From: Candidatus Tityobacter terrigena
GTDB lineage: Bacteria; Vulcanimicrobiota; Vulcanimicrobiia; Vulcanimicrobiales; Vulcanimicrobiaceae
Assembly: GCA_003156715.1 (NCBI GenBank)
Contig: PMHO01000054.1
Location: 103,358-146,901 of the forward strand
Reading direction: 5' to 3'
Length of the DNA stretch: 43,544 nucleotides
Within the stretch, counting starts at the first letter, position 1. Each line of letters begins with the position of its first letter. The notes under the pieces are model-generated. The model was given only the letters and a program-made list of their open reading frames with translations. It ran no database searches and was not told the origin of the DNA. Shown here piece after piece: positions 1 through 8,270 of the stretch. A program made the translations under genes and the position numbers.

Positions 1-1515
1 GGCCCCGACGGAATGGTGACGCATCGTTGGTACGCAGCGGCGTTGCCGCTTACGGAACTTTCCGGCCTCGTTCCGCGGGCTGCGGAAGTCTCGATCGAGG
101 GCGGATGGCTGCGCGATCTCACCCTGGCGAGCGCTGCATCGATCCACGCGACCGCGACCGTCGAGCACGTCGCACTCGGCATCGTGGGTCGCAACGGTCG
201 CCGCCACGTCCTGCGCGAGCTCGGTGGTTCGGTCACGCTCGATGGTTCCGGCATCGGCTCGAACGGTGTGCGCGGCACGATCGACGACATCCCGATCGAT
301 GCGGTCGGCGAGGTGCACGACTTCCCGGCCGGTTGGGACGGCGTGCACACCGGTAGCAACGACCTGCGCTCGCTCGCGCGGCTCGCCGTTGAGACGGCAG
401 AAGAGCCCGGCGTGCAGGCGGTCCACCTCGAGACGACCGCGCCCGGCGTTGCGTTCGCGCAATACGCACTGACGACCGACCACGGTCCGCTCGCGGTACA
501 GGTTCTTTCGGTCGACCCGCGCGAACCGACGCTCTCCTTCAACACCGCGATCGCGGGCGATCATATTATCTCCGGCGGCGAGCGCACGTCGGCGATGGGC
601 GTGAGGACGGGAGCCGTCGCCGGCGTGAACGGCGACTACTTCGATATCGGGCGCACCTACCAGCCGCAGGGCATGCTGCTGCGCTCGGGCCGCCTTCTGC
701 GCGGGCCGACAGATCGGTTTGCGCTGGTGCTGCGAGGGGACCGTTCCGTTTCATTTGCCGAGTACCGCATGCTTGGCACCGTCCGCGTCGGCAATACGAC
801 CTTTCCGGTAACGCAGTTGAACAACTGGCCCGCAGGCAACGTCACCGTTATCACTCCCGACTTCGGCAAGACGCTGCCGCCCGCAAGCGGCATCCGGTTC
901 GCGGAGCTTACGCCGCTCGGCGGAGACCGCTTTCGCATCGCGCGCGTGGCGTCCACCGATGCACCGCAGCCGGTGCACTTCGGGCTCGCGTTCGGCCCAA
1001 AGACGAGCGCCGTGCTACGGCCGGGCGAGAAGATCGAGTTGCAGTATCGGCTCGAGCCGGCGATCGGCGACGCCGTTGCGGGAATCGGTGGCGGCCCGCT
1101 GCTGCTCAAAGACGGAGCCTGGTTCGAAGATCCGCACGCGCCTGCCCCCGACGAGCGCGACGTACGCTGGCCGGTCGTCGCGCTCGGCCGGCAACGCGAT
1201 GGGAATCTGCTGCTGGTCGCCGTCGACGGGCGACATCCCGAGCGCTCGGTGGGCATGAAGCGTCCCGAGTTCGGCGCGCTCTTGCAGCGCCTCGACGTGA
1301 CCGATGCGATGGCGCTCGATTCCGGCGGATCGGTGACGATGGTCTCGCGGGCGCCGGGCGACCGCAACGTTACGGTGCGCAACGTGCCCTCCGATTTCAG
1401 CGCCGAGCGCTGGGTGTCCGACGGGCTCTTCATCTACAGCTCTGCGCCGGCGCCGGTCATCATCCCGCAGCGCAGCGCACCGACACCGGTGCCCGAAGCC
1501 CGCCCGACTCCGTGA
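1..1515 (+). CDS. Phosphodiester glycosidase (NAGPA-like) domain protein, 5' end outside window
   Basis: The frame is open to the left edge, so the gene probably starts upstream; the first ATG in view is at 13. The visible 500 residues have two parts. The first ~150 residues are a beta-rich stretch I cannot place. From about residue 160 there is a phosphodiester glycosidase domain (NAGPA/PF09992 type), with GVNGDYFD, a central GIGGGPLLL segment and the C-terminal DALALDSGGS-like signature (here DAMALDSGGS) near residue 435. The tail is Pro-rich. Family members remove N-acetylglucosamine or other sugars from phosphodiester-linked glycans, and bacterial ones are usually envelope or exopolysaccharide proteins. 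The stop overlaps the GTG of the following deacetylase (GTGA), so the two are probably translationally coupled and may act on the same polymer. The domain call is fairly sure; the substrate is unknown. Confidence 0.8.
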   Translation, partial: GPDGMVTHRWYAAALPLTELSGLVPRAAEVSIEGGWLRDLTLASAASIHATATVEHVALGIVGRNGRRHVLRELGGSVTLDGSGIGSNGVRGTIDDIPIDAVGEVHDFPAGWDGVHTGSNDLRSLARLAVETAEEPGVQAVHLETTAPGVAFAQYALTTDHGPLAVQVLSVDPREPTLSFNTAIAGDHIISGGERTSAMGVRTGAVAGVNGDYFDIGRTYQPQGMLLRSGRLLRGPTDRFALVLRGDRSVSFAEYRMLGTVRVGNTTFPVTQLNNWPAGNVTVITPDFGKTLPPASGIRFAELTPLGGDRFRIARVASTDAPQPVHFGLAFGPKTSAVLRPGEKIELQYRLEPAIGDAVAGIGGGPLLLKDGAWFEDPHAPAPDERDVRWPVVALGRQRDGNLLLVAVDGRHPERSVGMKRPEFGALLQRLDVTDAMALDSGGSVTMVSRAPGDRNVTVRNVPSDFSAERWVSDGLFIYSSAPAPVIIPQRSAPTPVPEARPTP

Positions 1516-2249
1516 AGACGTTCGCCGCGCTTGCACTGGGCTGGCTCGCTGTAACGCTGATCGCGGCAACCGTACCGGCCGGCGGCACCGCGGTGCTGAT
1601 GTACCACCGCATCGACGGCTCGGTACCCGCAGATCCGGTCGGGCGCGATCTCACCGTCGTTCCGGCGGCCTTTGAAGGCGAGCTGCGCTGGCTGCACGAT
1701 CATCGCGTGCGAACGCTGACGGCAGCCGAGCTCACGGCGAGCCTCGCGCGCGGGGAGCCGCCACGCCACGCCGTCGTGCTTACCTTCGATGACGGGTACG
1801 AGGATGCGGCAACCGTGGCCTTTCCGTTGCTCCGCCGGTACGGTGCGCGAGCAACCTTCTTCGTCTCGAGCGGTTTCGTCGGAACTCCGCGTCACCTGAG
1901 TTGGCGGCAAATGCGGGCCATGATGGCAGGCGGCATGGAAATCGCGTGTCACGGTACGCGGCACCTGGACCTCTCGACGCTGGATCGAGCCGGCCAGCTG
2001 CGCGAGATCGGCCATTGTGTGGCAGCTTTTCGCCGCTATCTCCCCGGTTGGCGTCCGGCGACGTATGCGTATCCCGCCGGCAAGTACGACGCGACGACGC
2101 TTTCGATTCTCGAAAGCTTCGGCTTCCGCGCGGCTTTCACGGAACGGCCGGGGCTGGCCACGTCGCTTACGCGACGGTTCGAGCTGCCTCGCCGCCGGGT
2201 GCGCCACGACGACGCCCTCGCCCAATTCGAAACGCTCGCGACACCCTAG
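1512..2249 (+). CDS. Exported polysaccharide deacetylase (NodB/CE4 family)
   Basis: Metal-dependent deacetylase of the NodB homology family, acting on N- or O-acetylated glycans. It is 245 aa. A hydrophobic N-terminal segment (about residues 3-22) suggests export. The CE4 motifs are visible: LTFDDGYED with the catalytic and metal-binding Asp pair at 93-94, the metal-binding His pair in CHGTRHLDL (147 and 151), and AYPAGKYD near residue 190. VLMYHRID at about 28-35 is the usual entry strand. The start is a GTG overlapping the upstream stop by 4 nt. Coupling to a phosphodiester glycosidase suggests joint editing of an envelope glycan or exopolysaccharide, which is inference. Confidence 0.9.
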   Translation: MKTFAALALGWLAVTLIAATVPAGGTAVLMYHRIDGSVPADPVGRDLTVVPAAFEGELRWLHDHRVRTLTAAELTASLARGEPPRHAVVLTFDDGYEDAATVAFPLLRRYGARATFFVSSGFVGTPRHLSWRQMRAMMAGGMEIACHGTRHLDLSTLDRAGQLREIGHCVAAFRRYLPGWRPATYAYPAGKYDATTLSILESFGFRAAFTERPGLATSLTRRFELPRRRVRHDDALAQFETLATP

Positions 2250-2267
2250 CGCGCTGCGGAAGCGCCT

Positions 2268-2304
2268 GGAAAAACGCGAACCGCGCAGATGCTACGCGGT
2301 TCGC
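2268..2304 (-). terminator. Rho-independent terminator of the histone-like gene
   Basis: A perfect 10-bp stem (arms 2276-2285 and 2295-2304, 9-nt loop) is followed on the minus strand by a run of five T (A5 at 2270-2274 on the plus strand). It lies 23 bp past the stop of the minus-strand histone-like gene and also separates it from the convergent deacetylase gene. Confidence 0.8.
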
Positions 2305-2326
2305 GGTTGGTTCGCTGTCCCTTTGG

Positions 2327-2593
2327 TTATGCGGTCTTCTTGGCGACCTTCCGGCGGCGGGTTGTCTTCTTGCGAGTTGAGGCCTTGCGAACGGCTTTCT
2401 TGCGAACGGCCTTCTTTCGTACGGCCTTCTTGCGTGAAGTCGATTTCCGCGTCGAGGTCTTTTTGGCGGCCTTGCGACGCGTCGTCTTACGCGCTGCCTT
2501 TTTTCTCGGAGCTGCCTTCCGACTCGTGCTCTTGCGAGCCGACGTCTTTTTTGCGGCTGCCTTTTTACGGGTCGCTTTCTTTCTGACTGCCAT
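2327..2593 (-). CDS. Histone H1-like, Lys/Arg-rich DNA-binding protein
   Basis: An 88-aa protein built from only eight residue types (A, K, R, S, T, V, P and the initiator M): 27 Lys and 17 Arg, exactly half the protein, with no acidic, aromatic or Gly residue. It consists of degenerate KKA/RKT units, with an exact RKKAV unit tandemly repeated near residues 54-69. This matches the low-complexity tail of bacterial histone H1-like proteins (HC1/Hc2, AlgP-type) that bind and compact DNA or RNA without sequence specificity. It stands alone between a promoter at 2673-2701 and a terminator at 2268-2304. The repeats make its length prone to change by slippage. The low-complexity sequence prevents a firm family call, but with its own promoter and terminator the gene itself looks real. 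Confidence 0.85.
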   Translation of the reverse strand: MAVRKKATRKKAAAKKTSARKSTSRKAAPRKKAARKTTRRKAAKKTSTRKSTSRKKAVRKKAVRKKAVRKASTRKKTTRRRKVAKKTA

Positions 2594-2616
2594 TCCTTAG
2601 GTAGTCATCCTTTCCG

Positions 2617-2649
2617 CGAACCGACCGTTTTCTGACGACGGTCGGTTCG
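2617..2649 (-). promoter_or_regulatory. Perfect 11-bp inverted repeat in the leader of the histone-like gene
   Basis: Arms at 2617-2627 and 2639-2649 are perfect complements around an 11-nt loop. The element sits between the predicted transcription start (about 2666) and the start codon at 2593, leaving 23 nt for ribosome binding. No T-run follows it, so it is not a simple terminator. It could be an operator or an mRNA hairpin controlling translation or stability. Confidence 0.6.
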
Positions 2650-2672
2650 ACATCGTCAGGGTAGTTGTTCCC

Positions 2673-2701
2673 TTTATAACCTGTTTATCGGTTTTTGGCA
2701 A
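2673..2701 (-). promoter_or_regulatory. Sigma-70-type promoter of the histone-like gene
   Basis: On the minus strand TTGCCA (2701-2696) and TATAAA (2678-2673) are separated by exactly 17 nt. This is close to consensus and lies in a clearly AT-richer patch of otherwise GC-rich DNA. The start point would fall near 2666, upstream of the leader inverted repeat. Confidence 0.65.
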
Positions 2702-2811
2702 CAATTTCCCGACTGACGAACCTCGCCGGAAGCGTTTCGAGCCGCATCGAAAGAGGTTCGCATGACAATCGATATCGGCGCAGCGCACATCAACCGAGGG
2801 TCGCAGCCCTG

Positions 2812-3651
2812 ATGCGCGTCGCCGTCGACGGCACGTTTTTCGACGTCACCGACGAGGGTCGGGGCGTCGCGCTGGTTCTCATCCACGGCTTTCCGCTGGC
2901 GAAAGAGACGTGGGACGCACAGGCCTTGGAGCTCGCGAGTCGCGCGCGAGTCATCCGCTTCGATCTGCGCGGCCTCGGGGCGTCCAGCGTTACGCCCGGT
3001 CCGTATTTGATGGAGGCACTGGCCGGAGACGCGGCCGGCATCCTCGATGCACTTGACGTCGGCGAGGTCGTTCTTGCGGGCCACTCGCTTGGCGGTTACG
3101 TCGCGCTCGCGTTTTGGCGGATGTTCGCGGAGCGCGTTCGCGGCCTGGGCTTGATTTGCACGCGAGCGGGCGCCGACGACGAGGCGACCGCACGCGGCCG
3201 CCTGGAGTTTGCACAACGCGCGGAGCGCGACGGCATGGCGCCGATCGTCGATGCGTTCCTACCGCGATTCTTCGGGCCGCCGATCTACTCCGAGCAGCCC
3301 CAACTGATCGAGCGAATGCGGGTGCTTGTCGAACGCACCAATCCGCAGGGAGCGGCCGCTATGCTGCGCGGGATGGCAGCGCGCGTTTCATCTGAAGATC
3401 TGCTGGCGGAGATCGACGTACCGCTGCGAGTGGTCGGCGGGCGGAACGACACGCTCATTCCGGTCGAGCGGTCGCAGGAGATCGCGGCCGCCGTGCGCGG
3501 CGCACGGCTCGACGTGCTCGAGTGCGGCCACCTTCCTCTTTATGAGGCCCCGCAAGCCCTTACTGCCAGCCTCGACGGGTTACTCGCGGAGGTCGCCGCT
3601 ACGAGGTCATGCGCGAAAACCGCGCCTTGGCGAACGCGCGCAGAAAGTTGA
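2812..3651 (+). CDS. Alpha/beta hydrolase
   Basis: A 279-aa single-domain alpha/beta-hydrolase fold enzyme. Visible features are the oxyanion motif HGFP (25-28), the nucleophile elbow GHSLGG with Ser92, an acid Asp in GGRNDTLIP, and the catalytic His in CGHLPLYE near the C-terminus. The fold serves esterases, lactonases and C-C hydrolases; the substrate cannot be read here. The frame stays open back to 2695, but homology begins with MRVAVDGTFF, and the ATG at 2812 has GAGGG about 11 nt upstream, so I start there. The last ~50 bp overlap the convergent small membrane protein gene. Confidence 0.88.
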   Translation: MRVAVDGTFFDVTDEGRGVALVLIHGFPLAKETWDAQALELASRARVIRFDLRGLGASSVTPGPYLMEALAGDAAGILDALDVGEVVLAGHSLGGYVALAFWRMFAERVRGLGLICTRAGADDEATARGRLEFAQRAERDGMAPIVDAFLPRFFGPPIYSEQPQLIERMRVLVERTNPQGAAAMLRGMAARVSSEDLLAEIDVPLRVVGGRNDTLIPVERSQEIAAAVRGARLDVLECGHLPLYEAPQALTASLDGLLAEVAATRSCAKTAPWRTRAES

Positions 3652-3787
3652 CCAGGAACAGCGAGCCGAGTACGACCGCCGCCAGGATGGCCGCAAAGAA
3701 CACGATTTTCACGAGCACCAGGAACGCCAGCACGGCCACGCAGGCTAGGGCGATCATTAGGGTCAGGCGGACGAACGTCGCGATCAT
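3599..3787 (-). CDS. Small two-helix membrane protein, function unknown
   Basis: 62 aa from the ATG at 3787 (a TTG lies one codon upstream). Almost the whole chain is hydrophobic, forming two predicted membrane spans (about 5-24 and 28-48) with a basic C-terminal tail rich in Arg and Lys, probably cytoplasmic. GAGG lies about 9 nt before the ATG. Its 3' end overlaps the convergent hydrolase gene by 53 bp. No family recognised; hydrophobicity and the ribosome-binding site support it as a real gene. Confidence 0.5.
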   Translation of the reverse strand: MIATFVRLTLMIALACVAVLAFLVLVKIVFFAAILAAVVLGSLFLVNFLRAFAKARFSRMTS

Positions 3788-3859
3788 CAATAGAACCTCG
3801 ACTCGGAATACTGCGCCGGGCGGCCTACTGTTTCGCCGCCGGACCGCCGCCGTGCGTTC

Positions 3860-4423
3860 TCATGTGAGCTTCCCGAGCCGATCGAGTCCGTAGTAGACAC
3901 TGGCGACTTGGGAGCCGACGGCGATCGTGCCGTCGCGCACGAAACGGCGCAGCTCTTCGAAGGTGGCCAGCTGAACTTCGATTTGTTCGGTCCGGTCTAG
4001 CCGCTGGGCGACCGTTGGACGGGCACCGCGCACCAGAAAGAGATGGAAGCGGGAGTTCGAGCTCGTCGGGTCGTTGATGAACGTACCGAGATGCTGGGGG
4101 TCGGGCGGATCTCCCACGTAGCCGGTTTCTTCAGCGAGCTCGCGGCGCGCGCAGTCAAGCGGCGATTCGCCCGGATCGATCGCGCCGGCCGGGAGCTCGA
4201 GCACCGTCTCGCCGATGCCGTGCTTGTACTGGCGCACGAGTACGGCGCGCTCGTCGGGCGTGACGGCCATGACGACGCTGAACCCACGCGACTCGCGGAC
4301 GTAGTAGTCCTCGACGCTGCTGCCGTCGGGCAGCTCGATCGCGTCGCGCCGCAGGCGAAGGTGCGGCGTGTCGATGATGATGTCCGATCGACTGATGCGC
4401 CAGGCGCCGGGCCGCTCGCTCAC
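3860..4423 (-). CDS. NUDIX hydrolase, ADP-ribose pyrophosphatase-like
   Basis: 187 aa with a complete Nudix box: Gly of GAIDPGES followed by RRELAEETGY, giving the Mg-binding Glu residues of the GX5EX7REUXEEXGU signature at about residues 80-102. The N-terminal strand region with VRQYKHG and the LPAG lead-in are typical of the ADP-ribose/sugar-nucleotide pyrophosphatase (NudF) branch, which hydrolyses ADP-ribose to AMP and ribose 5-phosphate. Start is GTG at 4423. Divergent from the hypothetical gene at 4456 with only 32 bp between them, so their control signals must overlap. Confidence 0.88.
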   Translation of the reverse strand: MSERPGAWRISRSDIIIDTPHLRLRRDAIELPDGSSVEDYYVRESRGFSVVMAVTPDERAVLVRQYKHGIGETVLELPAGAIDPGESPLDCARRELAEETGYVGDPPDPQHLGTFINDPTSSNSRFHLFLVRGARPTVAQRLDRTEQIEVQLATFEELRRFVRDGTIAVGSQVASVYYGLDRLGKLT

Positions 4424-4455
4424 GCCCGTCCATTTGACGGCCGGCGCGAAGGCTC

Positions 4456-4824
4456 ATGGCCCCGTCCCGCAAAAAAAGACCGAACAAGACGAGAGGTTCC
4501 ACGACGATCGAAGCGCTACGCATCGGAACGCACTATCAGACGACCTACGGGACGCTTTGGAAGGACGGCACGTACTTCCCGCGAGGCACGCGCGTGATCG
4601 TCGCGGGCTTGCATCTCGAGCAGGGCTTTTGCGTCCGGTTTCCGGCCGAGGTCGACGGCGACCCGCTTGAAACCTGGGAAGACTGGTCGGAAGCGGACTT
4701 TCTGGCGCAGGACGGGAGCGTCAGCGGCGCGGCGGAGCCGTCCGCTACCGTACTCGCCGAAGCGCGCGAAGTTCTCGACGATGCCGAGGACGGTACGCAC
4801 CTGCATTTGCACGAGAGCGACTAG
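4456..4824 (+). CDS. Conserved-looking hypothetical protein
   Basis: 122 aa. The first ~15 residues are very basic (RKKRPNKTR), the middle contains an RGTRVIVAGL beta-strand-like segment, and the C-terminal third is acidic, ending in a His-containing tail (HLHLHESD). No family recognised. No signal peptide or membrane span, so probably cytoplasmic. Its TAG is followed immediately by the ATG of the DUF885 gene, so the two are very likely co-transcribed. AAGG lies just upstream of the start. Confidence 0.65.
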   Translation: MAPSRKKRPNKTRGSTTIEALRIGTHYQTTYGTLWKDGTYFPRGTRVIVAGLHLEQGFCVRFPAEVDGDPLETWEDWSEADFLAQDGSVSGAAEPSATVLAEAREVLDDAEDGTHLHLHESD

Positions 4825-6558
4825 ATGGAGGCTCGCGCCGGGGCGCGCGTGCTTTCCGTCGCCTTGGCGATCGCGCTCTTCGGACAAGCGCCGCAGCCGG
4901 TCGGCGACCAGCGTCTGCGGGCGCTCTCGATGCGATACTTCGCGGAGCTTTGGGAAACGGACCCTATCCGCGCCACCGGAGTCGGGGTTCACGACTACGA
5001 CGGTAAGCTGCCCGATTTCTCCGCTGCAGCGTTTGCGGCGCGCGCATCGTCGATCAGGCATTACCTCGGCGATCTCGCGGCAATCGATCCGAATTCGCTT
5101 GGCGCCGAAGGCTCGTACGATCGCCGCATTTTCGAGGCAAACCTTCAGACCAGCCTGATCTCGTTGCAGACCCTCGCAGCGTGGCGCCACGATCCCAGCT
5201 ACTATACGAGCCGTCTAGCGAATGCCGCTTACGGGTTGCTGGCGCGCGATTTCGCGCCGCTCCGATCGCGCGAGCAGTCGCTCTTGGACCGCGAGCGCTT
5301 GATGCCGGCGGCGCTCGACACGGCCCGCGCCAACATCGAGGGCGTCGATCCGGTGACGGCGGACCTGGCGCGCCGCAGCATCGCGGGAACGATCGACTTT
5401 TTCGCGAGTGCCGTTCCGGCGGCCGTCGAACCGGCCGCTCCGCCGGCGTTCGTCGCGCAGTTCAAGGTTGCCAACGACGCCGTCGTCGCTGCGCTGCACG
5501 GCTACGACGAGGCGATGGAAGCGGGGCCGTTTGCGCATCCGATCGGCACCTACGCGATCGGACCGGCGCTGTACGAAAAACTGCTCGCACTGCAGGAGCT
5601 GGAGCCGATTCCGCTCGCGACCTACGAACGCCTCGGCCAGAGCGCGCTACGCCAGACCGAAGCCGAGTTCGTGTCGACCGCGGCCAGAATCGATCCCAAG
5701 AGCTCGCCGCGCGAGGTTGCGGCGGCGCTGGGAACCGTTCATCCATCCCCTGCCGATCTGCTCAAGGCTGCGGCGAACGACATCGCGGCCCTGCGTGCGT
5801 TTGTGATCGCGCGTAAAATTCTGACCCTGCCCGCCGACGACGACGTGCAGGTCGTTCCTACGCCGCAGTTCGCCCGTCAAACGACGTTTGCTTCGATCAA
5901 CGTAACTGGCCCGCTCGAGAAGACGGCTAGCGTTGCGTACTTCGAGATAACGCCCGCAGAAGCGGATTGGTCGCCCGAGCGCAGGGAGGAGCACCTCGCG
6001 TTCTTCAACGACTACGCGCTGCCGCTGATCAGCGTGCATGAGGTCATGCCCGGTCACTACGTCAACTTCGCGCTCGACCGGCACGAGCAGCTTTCGCCTA
6101 TTCGCCGCCTGCTGCCGAGTAAGACGTTCGCCGAGGGCTGGGCACACTACGCCGAGCAGATGATGGTCGACGAGGGCTGGGGGCAGGGCGACCCGCACGT
6201 CCGGCTCGCACAACTGCAGTTGGCGTTGCAGCGCGAATGCCGGTATCTCGTCGGATTGCGCGAACATACCGAAGGCATGACGGTCGCCGAAGCCACCCGC
6301 TTTTTCGAAGAGCACGCCTTTATGGGCGAGGAACCCGCCCGGCGCGAGGCGCTGCGCGGGACCCAAGACCCGCTCTACGGCTACTACACGCTCGGAAAGC
6401 TAGAGCTTCTCAAGCTGCGCGACGATTTCAAGAAGGCCGCCGGCAGCGAGTATAGCCTGGAAGCCTTTCACGACCAGCTCCTCGACCACGGCGATCCGCC
6501 GATTGCCATCGCGCGCAAGATCGTCCTCGGCGCCGACGACGACGGTAAGTTGCTTTAA
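4825..6558 (+). CDS. DUF885 family protein (putative exported metallopeptidase-like)
   Basis: 577 aa with an N-terminal hydrophobic segment (about 8-20) that may be a signal peptide. The family hallmark HEVMPGHY, an HExxxGH zinc-binding-type motif, is near residue 410, and the following WAHYAEQMMVDEG segment supplies a conserved downstream Glu. DUF885 proteins are mostly uncharacterised; the motif suggests a zinc hydrolase, possibly a peptidase. Length matches the family (550-600 aa). The ATG follows directly after the preceding gene's stop, and the acyl-CoA ligase gene follows 30 bp downstream on the same strand. Confidence 0.85.
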   Translation: MEARAGARVLSVALAIALFGQAPQPVGDQRLRALSMRYFAELWETDPIRATGVGVHDYDGKLPDFSAAAFAARASSIRHYLGDLAAIDPNSLGAEGSYDRRIFEANLQTSLISLQTLAAWRHDPSYYTSRLANAAYGLLARDFAPLRSREQSLLDRERLMPAALDTARANIEGVDPVTADLARRSIAGTIDFFASAVPAAVEPAAPPAFVAQFKVANDAVVAALHGYDEAMEAGPFAHPIGTYAIGPALYEKLLALQELEPIPLATYERLGQSALRQTEAEFVSTAARIDPKSSPREVAAALGTVHPSPADLLKAAANDIAALRAFVIARKILTLPADDDVQVVPTPQFARQTTFASINVTGPLEKTASVAYFEITPAEADWSPERREEHLAFFNDYALPLISVHEVMPGHYVNFALDRHEQLSPIRRLLPSKTFAEGWAHYAEQMMVDEGWGQGDPHVRLAQLQLALQRECRYLVGLREHTEGMTVAEATRFFEEHAFMGEEPARREALRGTQDPLYGYYTLGKLELLKLRDDFKKAAGSEYSLEAFHDQLLDHGDPPIAIARKIVLGADDDGKLL

Positions 6559-6588
6559 CGGTACGTTGCTTTAAATGGAGGCGTTGTC

Positions 6589-8241
6589 ATGAGCTTGACC
6601 GACATTCGCTTGGAAACCGGCGTTGCCGTCCCGGGAACGATGATGGACGTGCAGCTCACGATCGGCTGGATCTTCGAGCACGTCCTACGCAATCACGGGC
6701 GCCGGGAAGTCGTCGCCCGCCTCGACGACGGTTCGCTGCACCGTTATACCTACGCCGACTTCGGGCGCCGGGTCGCGCAGCTTGCGCACGCGCTCGTCGA
6801 ACTCGGCATCAAACCGGGCGATCGTGTTGCCAGCTTCGGTTGGAACACGCACCGGCACCTCGAACTGTACTACGCCGTGCCGATGATCGGCGCCATCTTG
6901 CATGCGACGAATATCCGCCTGTTTCCCGAGCAAGTGTGCTGGGTGCTGCGCCACGCCGAAGACCGGTTCGTGTTTGCCGATGCCTCGCTCGCACCGGCGG
7001 TGACGCGCGCGATGGCGACGACGCCGGAATACCGCATTCCGCTGGTTGTCATGGGCGCGGCCCCGGCCGATTTGCCCGGCGAGCTTTACGACTACGAGTC
7101 CCTGCTCGCGCGGCAGCCGGAGAGCTTCCCGTGGCCCGATCTTGACGAGCGCACGGCGGCCATGTTGTGCTATACCTCGGCCACGACCGGCGACCCCAAG
7201 GGCGTGCTCTACACGCACCGCTCACAAGTGTTGCACGCGATGTGCGCGGGCCTGGCAGCCTCGCTCAACATCACCCAGCGCGACACCGTCATGCCGGTCG
7301 TTCCGATGTTTCACGTCAACGCTTGGGGCGTGCCATACCTATGCCCGATGGTCGGTGCGAAGCTCGTTTTGCCGGGGGCGAAGCTGGATCCCGCGAGCGT
7401 GATCGACCTTGTTCAGCAAGAGCAAGTGACGATGTCGCTCGGCGTTCCGACCGTATGGCTTCCCGTGCGCGACGAGTTGGAGAAACGCGACCTGCGCCTC
7501 GATTCGCTCAAGACACTGGTCATCGGCGGATCGGCCGTGCCGCCCTCGCTCTTCGACGATCTCAAGAAGCGCGGAATTACCACGGTACACGCCTGGGGAA
7601 TGACGGAGATGAGCCCGATCGGAACCGTCTCGCGCCCGATTGCCGAGATCGAGCACGGGCCGCCCGAGCAGCTCCGCACCGAGTTGCTCAAACAGGGCCG
7701 CTTCGTGCCGCTGGTCGCGTGGAAGCTGACAGGCGAAGAGGGCAACGAGGTCCCGCGCGACGGGAAAACGCCGGGTGCTCTGTGGGTGCGCGGGCCGTCG
7801 GTGACCGCTTCGTACTATCGTATCGGAAACGATCTGCCGGCCTTCGAAGAGGGCTGGTTCCATACGGGCGACGTCTGCACGATGGACGAGTGGGGCTACT
7901 TACAGATCGTCGATCGTTCCAAAGACTTGGTGAAATCCGGCGGCGAGTGGATCTCGAGCGTCGACCTGGAGAACCTCTTGATGGGTCATCCGGCCGTGCG
8001 CGAAGCGTGCGTCATCGGGCTTCCACACGAGCGTTGGGTGGAGCGTCCGGTAGCGGTGGTCGTGCTGCGCGAGGGTCAGCAGGCCGACGAACCTGGAATC
8101 CAAGCCTGGCTCGGCGAGCGCGTCGTTAAATGGATGATTCCCGACCGGGTGATCTTCATCGACGTGATCCCGCGGACGGGCGTCGGCAAGTTTCTCAAGC
8201 GCGAACTGCGCGAACGCTTCCATAGCTTGCTTACCGGCTAG
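6589..8241 (+). CDS. Fatty-acid--CoA ligase (AMP-binding enzyme)
   Basis: 550-aa ANL-superfamily acyl-CoA synthetase that activates a carboxylic acid to acyl-AMP and then acyl-CoA. Visible motifs are the P-loop YTSATTGDPKGV (about 197-208; Ala replaces the common Gly), the substrate/AMP motif WGMTEMSP (about 336), GWFHTGDV (about 423) and the hinge DRSKDLVKSGGEWIS (about 443). The closing GKFLKREL carries the C-terminal lysine. The sequence resembles the medium/long-chain branch (AlkK/LcfB-like); chain length cannot be fixed. GGAGG precedes the ATG by about 8 nt. It would feed the acyl-CoA dehydrogenases encoded further along. Confidence 0.9.
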   Translation: MSLTDIRLETGVAVPGTMMDVQLTIGWIFEHVLRNHGRREVVARLDDGSLHRYTYADFGRRVAQLAHALVELGIKPGDRVASFGWNTHRHLELYYAVPMIGAILHATNIRLFPEQVCWVLRHAEDRFVFADASLAPAVTRAMATTPEYRIPLVVMGAAPADLPGELYDYESLLARQPESFPWPDLDERTAAMLCYTSATTGDPKGVLYTHRSQVLHAMCAGLAASLNITQRDTVMPVVPMFHVNAWGVPYLCPMVGAKLVLPGAKLDPASVIDLVQQEQVTMSLGVPTVWLPVRDELEKRDLRLDSLKTLVIGGSAVPPSLFDDLKKRGITTVHAWGMTEMSPIGTVSRPIAEIEHGPPEQLRTELLKQGRFVPLVAWKLTGEEGNEVPRDGKTPGALWVRGPSVTASYYRIGNDLPAFEEGWFHTGDVCTMDEWGYLQIVDRSKDLVKSGGEWISSVDLENLLMGHPAVREACVIGLPHERWVERPVAVVVLREGQQADEPGIQAWLGERVVKWMIPDRVIFIDVIPRTGVGKFLKRELRERFHSLLTG

Positions 8242-8270
8242 CGCTCGTGAGTGCCCGGCAGCCGTTCGTC

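Noticed and set aside
2289..2600. Plus-strand frame of about 100 codons, rich in hydrophobic and Arg residues
   Set aside because: It is the exact antisense of the Lys/Arg repeat gene; the promoter, leader and terminator all belong to the minus strand.
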